Assembly: GCF_004345425.1 (NCBI RefSeq)
Contig: NZ_SLVP01000007.1
Location: 218,255-282,254, forward strand
Reading direction: 5' to 3'
Length of the DNA: 64,000 nucleotides
DNA from: Paenibacillus sp. BK033
GTDB taxonomy: Bacteria > Bacillota > Bacilli > Paenibacillales > Paenibacillaceae
The notes under the pieces were generated by a model that was not told the origin of the DNA, ran no database searches, and saw only the letters and a list, made by a program, of their open reading frames with translations. This document shows, piece after piece, positions 31,996 through 40,874 of the stretch. Numbering within the stretch: the stretch's first letter is position 1; every line of letters begins with the position of its first letter. Both the position numbers and the translations under genes were made by a program.

Positions 31996-32898
31996 CTATT
32001 CTTTTACGCCGCCGAGCTGCATGCCGACAACGAAGTATTTTTGCAGGAACGGATAGACAACGAGAATCGGCAAGGATGCGACGATTGTAATGGCAGCACG
32101 GATCGACAGTGGAGTAACCATAGCTTTTGCCGCGCTGGCATCGCCGCCGTTTTGCAGAGCCGGATTGCTGTTGGAGTTCATAGCCGATGAGAGCAGCTTC
32201 ATCAGCTCGTATTGAAGCGTGCTAAGCTCCTGCTTCGAAGAGGTGAACAGGAACGTATCGAACCAGGAGTTCCATTGTCCTACCGCTACGAACAATGCGA
32301 CTGTAGCAAGCACCGGTTGGCATAACGGGAGAATGACCTGCAAGAAAATGCGGAAATCTCCCGCCCCGTCTACTTTTGCCGATTCGATCAGGCTCTCCGA
32401 CAACGTTCCGATATAGGTACGGATGACGATCATGTTAAAGGCACTTACCAGGCCAGGAACGATGTAAACCAGGAAGTTATTGAGCAGGTGAAGGTCCTTG
32501 ACCAAGAAGTAATACGGAATCAGACCCGCGTTAAAGTACATCGTCATCACGATAATAATCGTTATAGGCTTGCGGAAAGCATATTCCTTCCGGCTTACCG
32601 TATAAGCAAGCATCGTCGTAAGGAACAAGCTGAGCACGGTTGCCAGTACGGTACGCGCGATCGAGATAAAGAAGGCATTAAACACGGTTCCCGTTACAAA
32701 TACCGCTTTGTAATTCTGAAGCGTCCATTCCCGCGGCCAGACGTAAATACCGCCCCGAATCGTATCAAGCCCCGCATTAAAGGATACGGCTAGCGTATTC
32801 AAGAAGGGGTAGAGCGTAACTACGGCCAGCAATATCATGATGATGGCATTGACTGTACCAAAAATCGCCGGCTCAAGCTGAAGTGTTCTTTTTCTCAT
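31996..32898 (-). CDS. CUT1 sugar ABC transporter permease (YtcP/LplC-like)
   Basis: A membrane protein of 300 residues with six helices. The EAA loop is SLIESAKVDGAGDFRIFLQVILPLCQPVLA, where it would contact the ATPase. The N-terminus (LYPFLNTLAVSFNAGLDTIRGGIYVWPREWTLQNYKAVF) is typical of the YtcP/LplC group that imports pectin- or hemicellulose-derived oligosaccharides. AAGGAGGGG precedes the ATG. No ATPase gene is present, so a shared MsmX-type ATPase elsewhere must serve it (established for this group). Confidence 0.93.
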   Translation of the reverse strand: MRKRTLQLEPAIFGTVNAIIMILLAVVTLYPFLNTLAVSFNAGLDTIRGGIYVWPREWTLQNYKAVFVTGTVFNAFFISIARTVLATVLSLFLTTMLAYTVSRKEYAFRKPITIIIVMTMYFNAGLIPYYFLVKDLHLLNNFLVYIVPGLVSAFNMIVIRTYIGTLSESLIESAKVDGAGDFRIFLQVILPLCQPVLATVALFVAVGQWNSWFDTFLFTSSKQELSTLQYELMKLLSSAMNSNSNPALQNGGDASAAKAMVTPLSIRAAITIVASLPILVVYPFLQKYFVVGMQLGGVKE

Positions 32899-32914
32899 TG
32901 TAATCCCCTCCTTA

Positions 32915-33877
32915 TCAAATAAGCCTTTCTTCGCCGAATCGCTTCGCTATCGTATTGGCGGCGTAGATAAGCGTGATGCTGACAACCGTCTTGAATATAC
33001 CCGCTGCGGTTGCAAGCGAATAGTTGCCCTGCTTGAGTCCGTATTTCAGTACGAATATATCTATGGTCTCCGACCAATCGACTACAACGCCATTGCCAAG
33101 CAAATATTGCACTTCAAAGCCAGCTTCCAGAATCCAGCCCAGGTTCATGATGAGCAAAATAATAACGATGGACTTGATGCCTGGCAGCGTTATATACCAC
33201 ATCTTATGGTAACGGTTAGCCCCGTCAATCTCCGCCGCCTCATACAGGGATGGATCAATCGAGGTAATCGCCGCCAGATAGATGATTGCATTCCAACCGA
33301 CTTCTTTCCATACATGCGATGCGCCAACAATGCCCCAGAAATATTTAGGCTCGCTAAGCCACATGATAGGCTCGTGAATAATTCCAAGCTTCATCAATAC
33401 TTCATTGACGATACCGCCATCCACGGACAGCGAAGTTGCAACAATTCCAGTTACGATAATCCACGATAGAAAATGCGGCAAATACGAAATCGTCTGAATC
33501 GAACGCTTAAACAGCTTGTTCTTCACTTCGTTTAACAGAATCGCGAAAACAATGGCCGTTACGAAGCCTAATACCATGTTAATGGCACTCATGCCAATCG
33601 TATTACGCAAAACGCGCAAGAAACTGTCATCGGTAAACAAGAATTTAAACTGCTTTAAGCCAACCCACTCTTGCTCGCCAAAAGATTTTGCCGGCTTGTA
33701 ATTCTGGAAAGCCATTGTCCAGCCCCAAATCGGGTAATACGAGAAGAGCATGACATAAATGAGTACGGGCAGCGACATCCACATAAGCTGACCCTGGTTT
33801 TTGAACCGCTTGGATTTGCGGGTCTTCTTAGGCTGGATAGCAGCCTCTACAGCTATAGTATCTACGGGTTTCGCCAT
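32915..33877 (-). CDS. CUT1 sugar ABC transporter permease (YteP/LplB-like)
   Basis: A membrane protein of 320 residues: a cytoplasmic basic N-terminus (KKTRKSKRFKNQGQ), six helices, and an EAA loop with SLYEAAEIDGANRYHKMWYITLPGIKSI. The motif YPIWGWTMAFQNYKPAKSF is typical of LplB/YteP. It pairs with the permease downstream (16 bp gap) and the binding protein upstream. Oligosaccharide import is the inferred job. Confidence 0.93.
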   Translation of the reverse strand: MAKPVDTIAVEAAIQPKKTRKSKRFKNQGQLMWMSLPVLIYVMLFSYYPIWGWTMAFQNYKPAKSFGEQEWVGLKQFKFLFTDDSFLRVLRNTIGMSAINMVLGFVTAIVFAILLNEVKNKLFKRSIQTISYLPHFLSWIIVTGIVATSLSVDGGIVNEVLMKLGIIHEPIMWLSEPKYFWGIVGASHVWKEVGWNAIIYLAAITSIDPSLYEAAEIDGANRYHKMWYITLPGIKSIVIILLIMNLGWILEAGFEVQYLLGNGVVVDWSETIDIFVLKYGLKQGNYSLATAAGIFKTVVSITLIYAANTIAKRFGEERLI

Positions 33878-33904
33878 CTCTCTTCCTTCCTCCGCTCCAA
33901 AGAT

Positions 33905-33947
33905 AAAGCGGAAGGGCTGAGGCAGTCTGCTTCATCCCTTCCGCTTT
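33905..33947. other. Intercistronic hairpin after the binding-protein gene
   Basis: AAAGCGGAAGGG (33905-33916) pairs perfectly with 33936-33947. It has no good T-run, so it probably stabilises the binding-protein message or partly attenuates permease transcription, a known arrangement in sugar-uptake operons. Confidence 0.6.
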
Positions 33948-33960
33948 CTGCTGCCTTACA

Positions 33961-35682
33961 TTAATTGGTGCTCCAATTTTGAATACGCCATTGAATTTGT
34001 TCGTTAATGCGGTCCTCGTAAGCTTTTACGTTGATTTTCTTATACTCGTCTACGTAATCCTGCCATACTTTATCGAATTGATCAGGTTTCGACATAATCG
34101 CTCTAGGCAAGAATTTCAGCGAAGCATCCGTCATTTTCTTGTTGGCAATCGAAGCATCGGAGCCGTCAATCAGGTCGATCTGCCAAGCCGGGTAGTAAAC
34201 CGGATTATCCGGCGGCATCGAGAAGAATTCCGTCCATGTTTTGTGGCCGTAAGCATTCAGAACTTCTTTGTCGACATCTTTCAAGCTGTCATAGAATTCT
34301 ACAGGGTCTCCGCCCGGCGATGTTGCATTGCCGTCGCTCAAAGTACCTTCAATCTTAGGCAGGTATCCGTAAATGCCGTCTCCGAGGTTGGCAAGCTTCC
34401 AAGCCGGATCCTCGTAGTTTTTGCGTTGCTCAGGCGTTCTGGTATATTTGCCGTCCGCGCCAACTTGATAGTCAACGCCTTCTTCGCCCCAAGTGAACAT
34501 CTTCTGGTATTTCTCATCCATCAGCTGTTCAAGCGCTTGAATAATGCGTTTCGGATCCTTCGCGTCTACCGAAATACCAAAGCCGTTGTTCAAGTTGATA
34601 ACGGCGCGGTCGCGGTAGTAGTCCTTAATGCTTGTGTCATAAACAAGCGGGAAGCCTACATAAGTGCGGTCGGACTTGCCTTGCGTATTCAGAGAGTCTT
34701 CCGCGGTTTGGAAGTTCCAGTGCTGGTCGAACATGCCAAGGACATTGCCTTGAGTCAGCTTCGCCAAATACTGGTCATAGTTTTGGGTAAATGCTTCTTT
34801 ATCCATCAGCCCTTCGTTGTACAGGCCGTTCAGTTCTTTGTAGTAACGTTTCGAAATGTCTTGCGTCGCGAAAACGCTTGCCACGCCATTGTCTACAACA
34901 ACGCCGCCGTCGTTTGGATGTCCTGTCAGATGCTCAGGCGCATTCAGCAGGCCGAATGTCCGCCAGTCGGACGCGAGTGTCGTAAAGCCGATTGTTTTCT
35001 GACCGTCGATTTCAGGATATTTCGCCTGATATTCGCGGATCAGCTTCATATAATCATCAAGGGTTTGGAGTTTAGGATAACCGAATTCCTTCAGTACGGC
35101 TTTTTGAATCCAGAAGGCAGGACCGCTGTAGAACGTTTCGTTCACATTGCCTTGATACGCGCCGTAGTTAGGCAGCCAGTAAATGTGGCCGTCGGAAGGA
35201 TCCTTCATCCGGTTCCAGTATTTCGCGTAATGCTCTTTCAGCTTCGGAGCATACTGCTCAATAAGATCTTCAAGTGGAATAACAGCACCCGCCGATACAA
35301 GCTTAGGGTCCGCGGTAATCAGGTCAGGATAGTCGCCGCCGGCAATCATAACGCCAAGCTTTTGCTCAAGGTCGCCTACCAGGAATTCCGTCTTAAACGT
35401 AATGCCAAGCTCGTCTTTAATTTTTTTGAACAGCTTGTTGTCCGGTGTCGGCGATTGGCCAGGCGCCCCGATAAATGCCGAGATCTCAACCGGCTTCAAA
35501 GCCTCGTCCGTTGCATTTGTGCCCGAATTGCCTGCGTTCGCAGATGTAGATGGCGCAGCGGACGCATCGCTGTTACTATTTTTGCCACCGTTATTGCCAT
35601 TACTGCACGCTGCAACCGTTAAACTTAAGGCAACCGCGACTGCCATAGTTGTCAACAATGGCTTTTTTGCTTTAACCCCCAT
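33961..35682 (-). CDS. Extracellular sugar-binding lipoprotein (LplA/YtcQ-like)
   Basis: A lipoprotein of 573 residues. The signal ends in lipobox VAAC (about Cys26), then an Asn/Ser/Gly linker, then a family-1 solute-binding domain. VEISAFIGAPGQSPTPDNKLFKKIKDELGI and DYPDLITADPKLVSAGAVIPLEDLIEQYAP are typical for the large LplA/YtcQ proteins (about 500-560 residues). It delivers oligosaccharides to the two permeases. GGAGGAG precedes the ATG. A cre-like site at 35733-35746 suggests CcpA repression, and the two-component genes upstream probably activate it. Confidence 0.93.
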   Translation of the reverse strand: MGVKAKKPLLTTMAVAVALSLTVAACSNGNNGGKNSNSDASAAPSTSANAGNSGTNATDEALKPVEISAFIGAPGQSPTPDNKLFKKIKDELGITFKTEFLVGDLEQKLGVMIAGGDYPDLITADPKLVSAGAVIPLEDLIEQYAPKLKEHYAKYWNRMKDPSDGHIYWLPNYGAYQGNVNETFYSGPAFWIQKAVLKEFGYPKLQTLDDYMKLIREYQAKYPEIDGQKTIGFTTLASDWRTFGLLNAPEHLTGHPNDGGVVVDNGVASVFATQDISKRYYKELNGLYNEGLMDKEAFTQNYDQYLAKLTQGNVLGMFDQHWNFQTAEDSLNTQGKSDRTYVGFPLVYDTSIKDYYRDRAVINLNNGFGISVDAKDPKRIIQALEQLMDEKYQKMFTWGEEGVDYQVGADGKYTRTPEQRKNYEDPAWKLANLGDGIYGYLPKIEGTLSDGNATSPGGDPVEFYDSLKDVDKEVLNAYGHKTWTEFFSMPPDNPVYYPAWQIDLIDGSDASIANKKMTDASLKFLPRAIMSKPDQFDKVWQDYVDEYKKINVKAYEDRINEQIQWRIQNWSTN

Positions 35683-35732
35683 TTGCTTCTCCTCCTACGG
35701 ATTGTGTGCTTACCTCTACATTATGAGGTATT

Positions 35733-35746
35733 TGAATGCGTTTACA
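35733..35746 (+). promoter_or_regulatory. cre-like site before the binding-protein gene
   Basis: TGAATGCGTTTACA matches the CcpA consensus with one mismatch and lies 51 bp upstream of the binding-protein ATG. Confidence 0.5.
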
Positions 35747-35773
35747 TCATAATCAGAGTTAAGCATTATCCCC

Positions 35774-37333
35774 CTACGATTTAAGGTGGGGTATTGTTTT
35801 TTTATACTCGGCAAGCTTCATGCCGAAACGTTTTTCGAATTGCTTCAAGAAATGCTGATAGCTGCAATAACCAAGCCCCTCCGCCAGCGCCGCCCCCGAA
35901 ATATCCTGGTTATGGAGCAGTTTCTTCGCATCGTTCATCCGCAGATGATGAATGTATTCATGAATGCTGACCCCGTACTTTCTGGAAAAGGCCTGCCCCA
36001 GATAGACGGGATTCATATAGAAGATTTCCGCTATCTCCTTCACCGTAACGGATTCGCAGTAATGCTGGCGCAAATATTCTTCTACCTTGGCAATGGTCCC
36101 CCCCTGCTGCCGGCTTCGACACAATGACAGTTCTTCCCGGCACATTAGGCAAAAGCTCAGCAAAAACGCGTGCAGCTTCAGCAAGGAATGCTCATTCGCC
36201 CCAACAAGCGGATACCCGGTTTTCTCAAGCAGTTGGTCCGCGTCCCCGCCAAGCTCTTTGTAGATGCCGGAGCATTGCACCATAATGTGGGTAGAAAAGG
36301 CGGAGATCAAGGATGGCATCGTCCTTTTATCGGCAAAATGATCAAAGATTTGCTGCAAGCGCTCGACTATCCGTTCTTCGTCATTGGTTTCAACTGCCTC
36401 TATGATTTTTTCGGCCGCCTCCCATAGATGGGAATCATAGGCAAAGCCCTGCTCCTTGATCTCGTCGTAGTAGAGAGGCCTCTCTCTTCGGTCATAAAAG
36501 AGATAAGCACCCGCTTCCTCCGCGTGCCGGTATGAGCTGCCAAGCTCCTCCGCCTCCTTCACCAGACTGCCGACTACCAGGCTGAGGCCTCCATGAACCG
36601 AACCCCGGATCTCTTTGTACAGAAGCTCCGCCATATCCTGCATAGCCGGCTTGCTGTCTTCTTTAAGTATGCAGACCAGCCCAAAAGAGGTCAGCTCCTG
36701 ATCCAGTATGCAGCCTCCGAATCCCCCTTCGCCTTGCCCCTTCTCAAGCAGCTCCTCGACCGCTTCCGCTGCGGAGGCCAATTCCGATTCGTCCAGTTCA
36801 ACGCGTATATATACCCATCCGGCAGCATCTACGGAAAGGCGTTTAATAGAAGTCTTGTCGGCATCGGATAATTCTTCGCCGCGTATCAATGCGGTTAATG
36901 CCCGGCGCTGTGCGCAGCGTTCCGTATAGCGGGCAGCCTTCTGTCTGCGGCTCTCTTCCCCCAATACTTTGTTCAAACATTCCAGCACTTCATTGGCTTC
37001 ATCGCTCATAATCGGCTTGGTCAAATAATGCGAGACGCCGAGCTGCAGAGCCCGCCTTGCATACTCGAAGTCGCTATAGCCGCTCATGACGACAAATTTA
37101 GTCTGTTTATGCCCTTCCATCCTCATCTGGGAAATAAGCTCCAATCCATCCATGATCGGCATGCGAATATCCGTAACGACTAAATCGGGCTTGGATTCCC
37201 GGATCAGACGGGCTGCCTCTTCGCCGTCTCCGCAGACCGATTCCACCTCGAATCCGTTCTTCTCCCAGTCTATCAATAATTGAAGGCCTTCTATTGCAAA
37301 TGGCTCATCATCAACAAGCAGGACACGGTACAT
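35774..37333 (-). CDS. YesN-type response regulator with AraC output (second of the cluster)
   Basis: A regulator of 519 residues. The receiver (about 1-120) has DDEP and the phospho-acceptor in VVTDIRMPIMDG, plus a conserved Lys in YLTKPIM. A middle region of unknown fold (about 150-400) precedes a C-terminal AraC pair of helix-turn-helix motifs (VKEIAEIFYMNPVYLGQAFSRKYG and GAALAEGLGYCSYQHFLKQFEKRFG). The ATG at 37333 has GAAAGGGGG upstream. The kinase gene ends 18 bp before it. Its likely target is the ABC operon directly downstream. Confidence 0.9.
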   Translation of the reverse strand: MYRVLLVDDEPFAIEGLQLLIDWEKNGFEVESVCGDGEEAARLIRESKPDLVVTDIRMPIMDGLELISQMRMEGHKQTKFVVMSGYSDFEYARRALQLGVSHYLTKPIMSDEANEVLECLNKVLGEESRRQKAARYTERCAQRRALTALIRGEELSDADKTSIKRLSVDAAGWVYIRVELDESELASAAEAVEELLEKGQGEGGFGGCILDQELTSFGLVCILKEDSKPAMQDMAELLYKEIRGSVHGGLSLVVGSLVKEAEELGSSYRHAEEAGAYLFYDRRERPLYYDEIKEQGFAYDSHLWEAAEKIIEAVETNDEERIVERLQQIFDHFADKRTMPSLISAFSTHIMVQCSGIYKELGGDADQLLEKTGYPLVGANEHSLLKLHAFLLSFCLMCREELSLCRSRQQGGTIAKVEEYLRQHYCESVTVKEIAEIFYMNPVYLGQAFSRKYGVSIHEYIHHLRMNDAKKLLHNQDISGAALAEGLGYCSYQHFLKQFEKRFGMKLAEYKKTIPHLKS

Positions 37334-37351
37334 GCTGCTCCCCCTTTCCAT

Positions 37352-39151
37352 TTACGAAGCCGCACCCGGCTTTGTCTGGTTATGCTCAAGCTGCTGGAGC
37401 GGTATTTGATAGCTCACGGTCAATCCGCCCTCCGGGCCGTTCATCATCCGGAATTGTACGCTTTCATGGTAAAATAGCTCCAGCCTGCGGTACACGTTGC
37501 GCAGACCGACATGTCCTTCCATTGCCTGCTCCGAACGGACCGCCTGCTGAATCCGGTCCAGCGCCTCCTGCTCCATGCCGATTCCGTTATCGGCTACGGA
37601 GACCGTTAACCCCCGTTCGGACAGGCGGGCTTCGATTCTGACGGACCCTCCGCCTTTAATCGCCTGCAGCCCGTGCTTGCAGGCATTCTCCGCCAGCGGT
37701 TGAATGCTCATGATCGGTACCCGGACGTCATTCGCAAGCGGATCGATATCAACAACGTAATCAAACCGATCGCCGAAACGGAATTTCTCAATCTGCAGGT
37801 ACATCAGGGTGAACTGCAGTTCCTCCTTCAGCGGTACCAGATCATCCGCCCGCCGGAGCAGCCTCCGGAGAAGAAGCGACAGGCTTTTTATAATTTCGGT
37901 CACATCCTTGTAACCGTTTTTCGTCGCCACAACAAGAAGCGCATTTAAAGTATTGAACAGGAAATGCGGATTCATCTGGCTCTGAAGCATATTCATCTCC
38001 ATCCGCACCCGCTCGACCTCCAGACTTTTCTGATGAATCTCCAGTTTGTAGACGTCGTTAATCAGCGTATTGATCTTCCTCGTCATCATATTGTAGGTAT
38101 TAATAAGTCCGCCAATCTCGTCTTTCCCTTCCGGGAGAGTCACCTGATCAAACCGTTCGTTGCGCACGCGGTCCATATGCCGGGCTAACTTCTTGATCCG
38201 GTAATGGTAAGAACGGAGCATAACGAATATTAAGAGCGAAGGAATAAGCGTGCTTATGACCGCAAGCCACAGGATGGAACGCCGAGCTTCATCCAGAAGA
38301 GTCGCAATCCGGTCGTTGTTAGCCCTTCCGATCAATTTCCATCCTTGCACGTAACTGACCGTGCCCAGATTCGATACAAAAACGTCTCCCTTTGCCCAAT
38401 CCGACATATCGGCATCATAAACCGATTTGCTTCGGCCGCCCGTTTCCGCCACAACCTGGTTCTGCTCGTTTACCAGCTCCAGCTGAAGGCTGTCGCTTTC
38501 CCTGCTCAAAATATCGTAGATTTTATCTACGTTCAAATCGATCCTTAGAAATTTGCGATATTGCGGTTTAACAATGCTGAATCCTTGATCCATGTCGCTA
38601 ATGACGCTTATTTTCTTTGCCGGGCCTGTTGTCCCCGATTCCTCCGAATAGGCAACTACACGGAAAGCATGGCCTGGCTGCCTTAACAAAGGCCCAAGCC
38701 AAGGACTTGCTTCTTCCGGGGCATTAATGACATAGTAATTGTTTCCGGTCTGAATGGAATGGTTATACGTATAAATCCGGATTTCCAAAATGTTCGGGTA
38801 TACGGGCATGTAACGCTTCAGCTTATTGCGAAGAACGCTGTCATAGCTCTCGTAAGAGGAGACAGGGCTGTCGTAGGTTTTGTCGAGCACCTCGTTCAGG
38901 GAATCGTCGCCTTCAATGGAATGGCTGACCGCTACGCTTTCGTCAATCATGCTGTGCAGCTCCGCTGCGGCCCGGTCCATCGATTTGCGAAGGTTCTCCT
39001 GTTCGCGAATCCGGATATTATCCGAGTTCTGTTGGTAGAAAAAAACGTTGATGCCGATAATGGGGATGAGGATGCATAACACGTAAATCATTAAAAATTT
39101 TAGATTTAAGGGAATATCGTTGATTTTATTCGGAAACAGCCTGTTCATCAC
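37352..39151 (-). CDS. YesM-type sensor histidine kinase
   Basis: A kinase of 599 residues: membrane helix (about 17-37), an outer dCACHE-type sensor domain (about 40-290), a second helix (about 293-313), a HAMP linker, then a His_kinase domain with the phospho-acceptor in QMNPHFLFNTLNALL and a HATPase domain (DNGIGMEQ, GHVGLRNVYRRLEL). This class senses extracellular sugars and partners with YesN regulators. The start overlaps the first regulator gene by 26 bp; a second regulator gene follows. Confidence 0.93.
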   Translation of the reverse strand: MMNRLFPNKINDIPLNLKFLMIYVLCILIPIIGINVFFYQQNSDNIRIREQENLRKSMDRAAAELHSMIDESVAVSHSIEGDDSLNEVLDKTYDSPVSSYESYDSVLRNKLKRYMPVYPNILEIRIYTYNHSIQTGNNYYVINAPEEASPWLGPLLRQPGHAFRVVAYSEESGTTGPAKKISVISDMDQGFSIVKPQYRKFLRIDLNVDKIYDILSRESDSLQLELVNEQNQVVAETGGRSKSVYDADMSDWAKGDVFVSNLGTVSYVQGWKLIGRANNDRIATLLDEARRSILWLAVISTLIPSLLIFVMLRSYHYRIKKLARHMDRVRNERFDQVTLPEGKDEIGGLINTYNMMTRKINTLINDVYKLEIHQKSLEVERVRMEMNMLQSQMNPHFLFNTLNALLVVATKNGYKDVTEIIKSLSLLLRRLLRRADDLVPLKEELQFTLMYLQIEKFRFGDRFDYVVDIDPLANDVRVPIMSIQPLAENACKHGLQAIKGGGSVRIEARLSERGLTVSVADNGIGMEQEALDRIQQAVRSEQAMEGHVGLRNVYRRLELFYHESVQFRMMNGPEGGLTVSYQIPLQQLEHNQTKPGAAS

Positions 39152-40676
39152 TCAAGACAATCCCCTTTTGATTTGATTTGTAAGCCGAGGGCGATACTTT
39201 CGTTAGGGACTTGAAGACGGAGCCGAAGTATTCGGTGCTGTGATACCCAAGCTCGTTTGCAATGGTAGACACCTTCAGATCCGTTCGAAGCAACAGCTTC
39301 TTCGCTTCCTTGATTCTCAGAAGATGCATATAGTCGTTAAAACAATAACCGGTTACCCGTTTGAACTGCTGGCCCATATAGACCGGGTTCAGACTGAAGA
39401 GCTCCGCAAGCTCCTTCAACTGCAGCTTCTCCCGGTAATGATCGGTTACGTACGCAACGGCCTCCTGAAGCCTGCCTTCCGGCTTCTTGCCGTTCAGCTC
39501 GTCGATCTCCCCGGCTGCCTGCAGGCACGCTGCCGACAACTGTTCCCGCACATTCCCCACCAGGCCGTATTGGGGCAGAATCCATTCCGGCGGATTGGCC
39601 GGATCCCCGCCGGCTTTATGATAAGCCCGAAGCAGTCCGCCTTGCAGATAAGAGAGAGAGGCCGCCAAGCTGCTTGCCGGTTTATTGGTTCCTTCAACAA
39701 ACTCGACGAGTGCGCTGGCAGCCTTCTCTATCGCAGAAACATTGTTACGTTCTACCGCCGCCAGTAAAGCCTCTGCCCGGCTCGCCGCATCCTCCCACCG
39801 CCAATGCGTATGCTCATCCCTGTGCTCATACCAAAAGACACCCGCCCGTCCCTTGTACAAGCCCCTGCTTCGGAGTTCCTGAAGCTGCGTATACAGCTGC
39901 TTTAGATGCCGCCAGCCCTGCGTTTCTCCGCTGACATATATCGAGCAATAAGGCCACCGGCCGGAAAGCCTCTCCGCAATCCGCCTAACGTCCGAGTCTA
40001 ATCCCTCTTCCAGGCCATCCTGCTGCCGAGACCACACAAGCAGCCCGGTTGAACCCGATGGCTCCTCCATACATCGGCTGCCGGCCGGTAGTCCCGTCAA
40101 TTCAGCTTCCACTTCTTCCATCGTTGGCCCGGGCTTTCCGCCCGTTACGTCAAGGACAATCAGTCTCCCCGCCGCCTCCGGCAAGCAGCCCAGATGGGAA
40201 AGCAAGGCTGTCCGCGCCTCCTCGTCCTCCTCCTGCAGCGCTCTCGCAAATACGATGGATAACGATTCGCTCGCCGATGCCTCCATGCTGTTCCGCTGAT
40301 CCATGTCTACCCGAAGCGAGTCCAGCAATTCATGTATCTCTTCTTCGATAAGCGGCTTTAACAGGTACTGCTCTATCTGATGACGGATCGCAAACTGCGC
40401 GGCATCAAACCGCGAATAACCGCTCACGATCACCGTTTTTATCTCTTTCAGCCTTTGGCTTTGCTTCATTTGCCGGATTAACTCAAGTCCGTCCATAACC
40501 GGCATCTGCAGATCGGTAAATACAAGATCGGGCACTTCCCGCTCCATAACCTCAAGCGCTTCCCTGCCGTCCGATACGGCCCAGCAAAGCCGGAACCCAT
40601 GCGATTCCCAATCCACCATGGTTCTCCAGCCCTCCAGCATAAACGGTTCATCATCTACAACAAGTACGTTGTACAT
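39126..40676 (-). CDS. YesN-type response regulator with AraC output (first of the cluster)
   Basis: A regulator of 516 residues. The receiver has VVDDEP, VFTDLQMPVMDG and a Lys in YLLKPL; the middle domain is poorly conserved; the C-terminus has two AraC helix-turn-helix motifs (LKELAELFSLNPVYMGQQFKRVTG and VSTIANELGYHSTEYFGSVFKSLTK). The ATG at 40676 has AAAGGTGG upstream. It is 26 bp overlapped with the kinase, and a canonical cre box is 119 bp upstream of its start. A second full regulator lies beyond the kinase, so the system has two outputs. Confidence 0.9.
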   Translation of the reverse strand: MYNVLVVDDEPFMLEGWRTMVDWESHGFRLCWAVSDGREALEVMEREVPDLVFTDLQMPVMDGLELIRQMKQSQRLKEIKTVIVSGYSRFDAAQFAIRHQIEQYLLKPLIEEEIHELLDSLRVDMDQRNSMEASASESLSIVFARALQEEDEEARTALLSHLGCLPEAAGRLIVLDVTGGKPGPTMEEVEAELTGLPAGSRCMEEPSGSTGLLVWSRQQDGLEEGLDSDVRRIAERLSGRWPYCSIYVSGETQGWRHLKQLYTQLQELRSRGLYKGRAGVFWYEHRDEHTHWRWEDAASRAEALLAAVERNNVSAIEKAASALVEFVEGTNKPASSLAASLSYLQGGLLRAYHKAGGDPANPPEWILPQYGLVGNVREQLSAACLQAAGEIDELNGKKPEGRLQEAVAYVTDHYREKLQLKELAELFSLNPVYMGQQFKRVTGYCFNDYMHLLRIKEAKKLLLRTDLKVSTIANELGYHSTEYFGSVFKSLTKVSPSAYKSNQKGIVLSDEQAVSE

Positions 40677-40794
40677 GCGGGCACCACCTTTCAGACGTTT
40701 ATCTTCGTCGTCAATACCTACCCTCAGTGTCACATAGGGTTAAACCATCAGCAATGTAAAAAGTTAAGATTTGTTGGATTATTTTAAGATAAAA

Positions 40795-40808
40795 TGTAAG
40801 CGTTTACG
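40795..40808 (+). promoter_or_regulatory. Canonical cre (CcpA) site
   Basis: TGTAAGCGTTTACG fits the CcpA consensus. It lies upstream of the first YesN-type regulator gene, so carbon catabolite repression of the whole sugar-sensing cluster is likely. Confidence 0.75.
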
Positions 40809-40823
40809 ATTGGTTTTGCAAGA

Positions 40824-40866
40824 AAACCCGCTACCCCGGTTACCCGGGGTTACTGCGGCGTTTGCC
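40824..40866 (-). terminator. Terminator of the AraC regulator gene
   Basis: The core stem ACCCCGG/CCGGGGT (40833-40839 with 40844-40850) extends outward through GC-rich arms and reads into GGGTTTTCTTGC on the minus strand. Confidence 0.7.
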
Positions 40867-40874
40867 CAAATCCA

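Noticed and set aside
33979..35622. A 547-codon open frame antisense to the sugar-binding protein gene
   Set aside because: It mirrors a clear lipoprotein gene with signal peptide, strong ribosome-binding site and operon context; the translated product has no recognisable domain.
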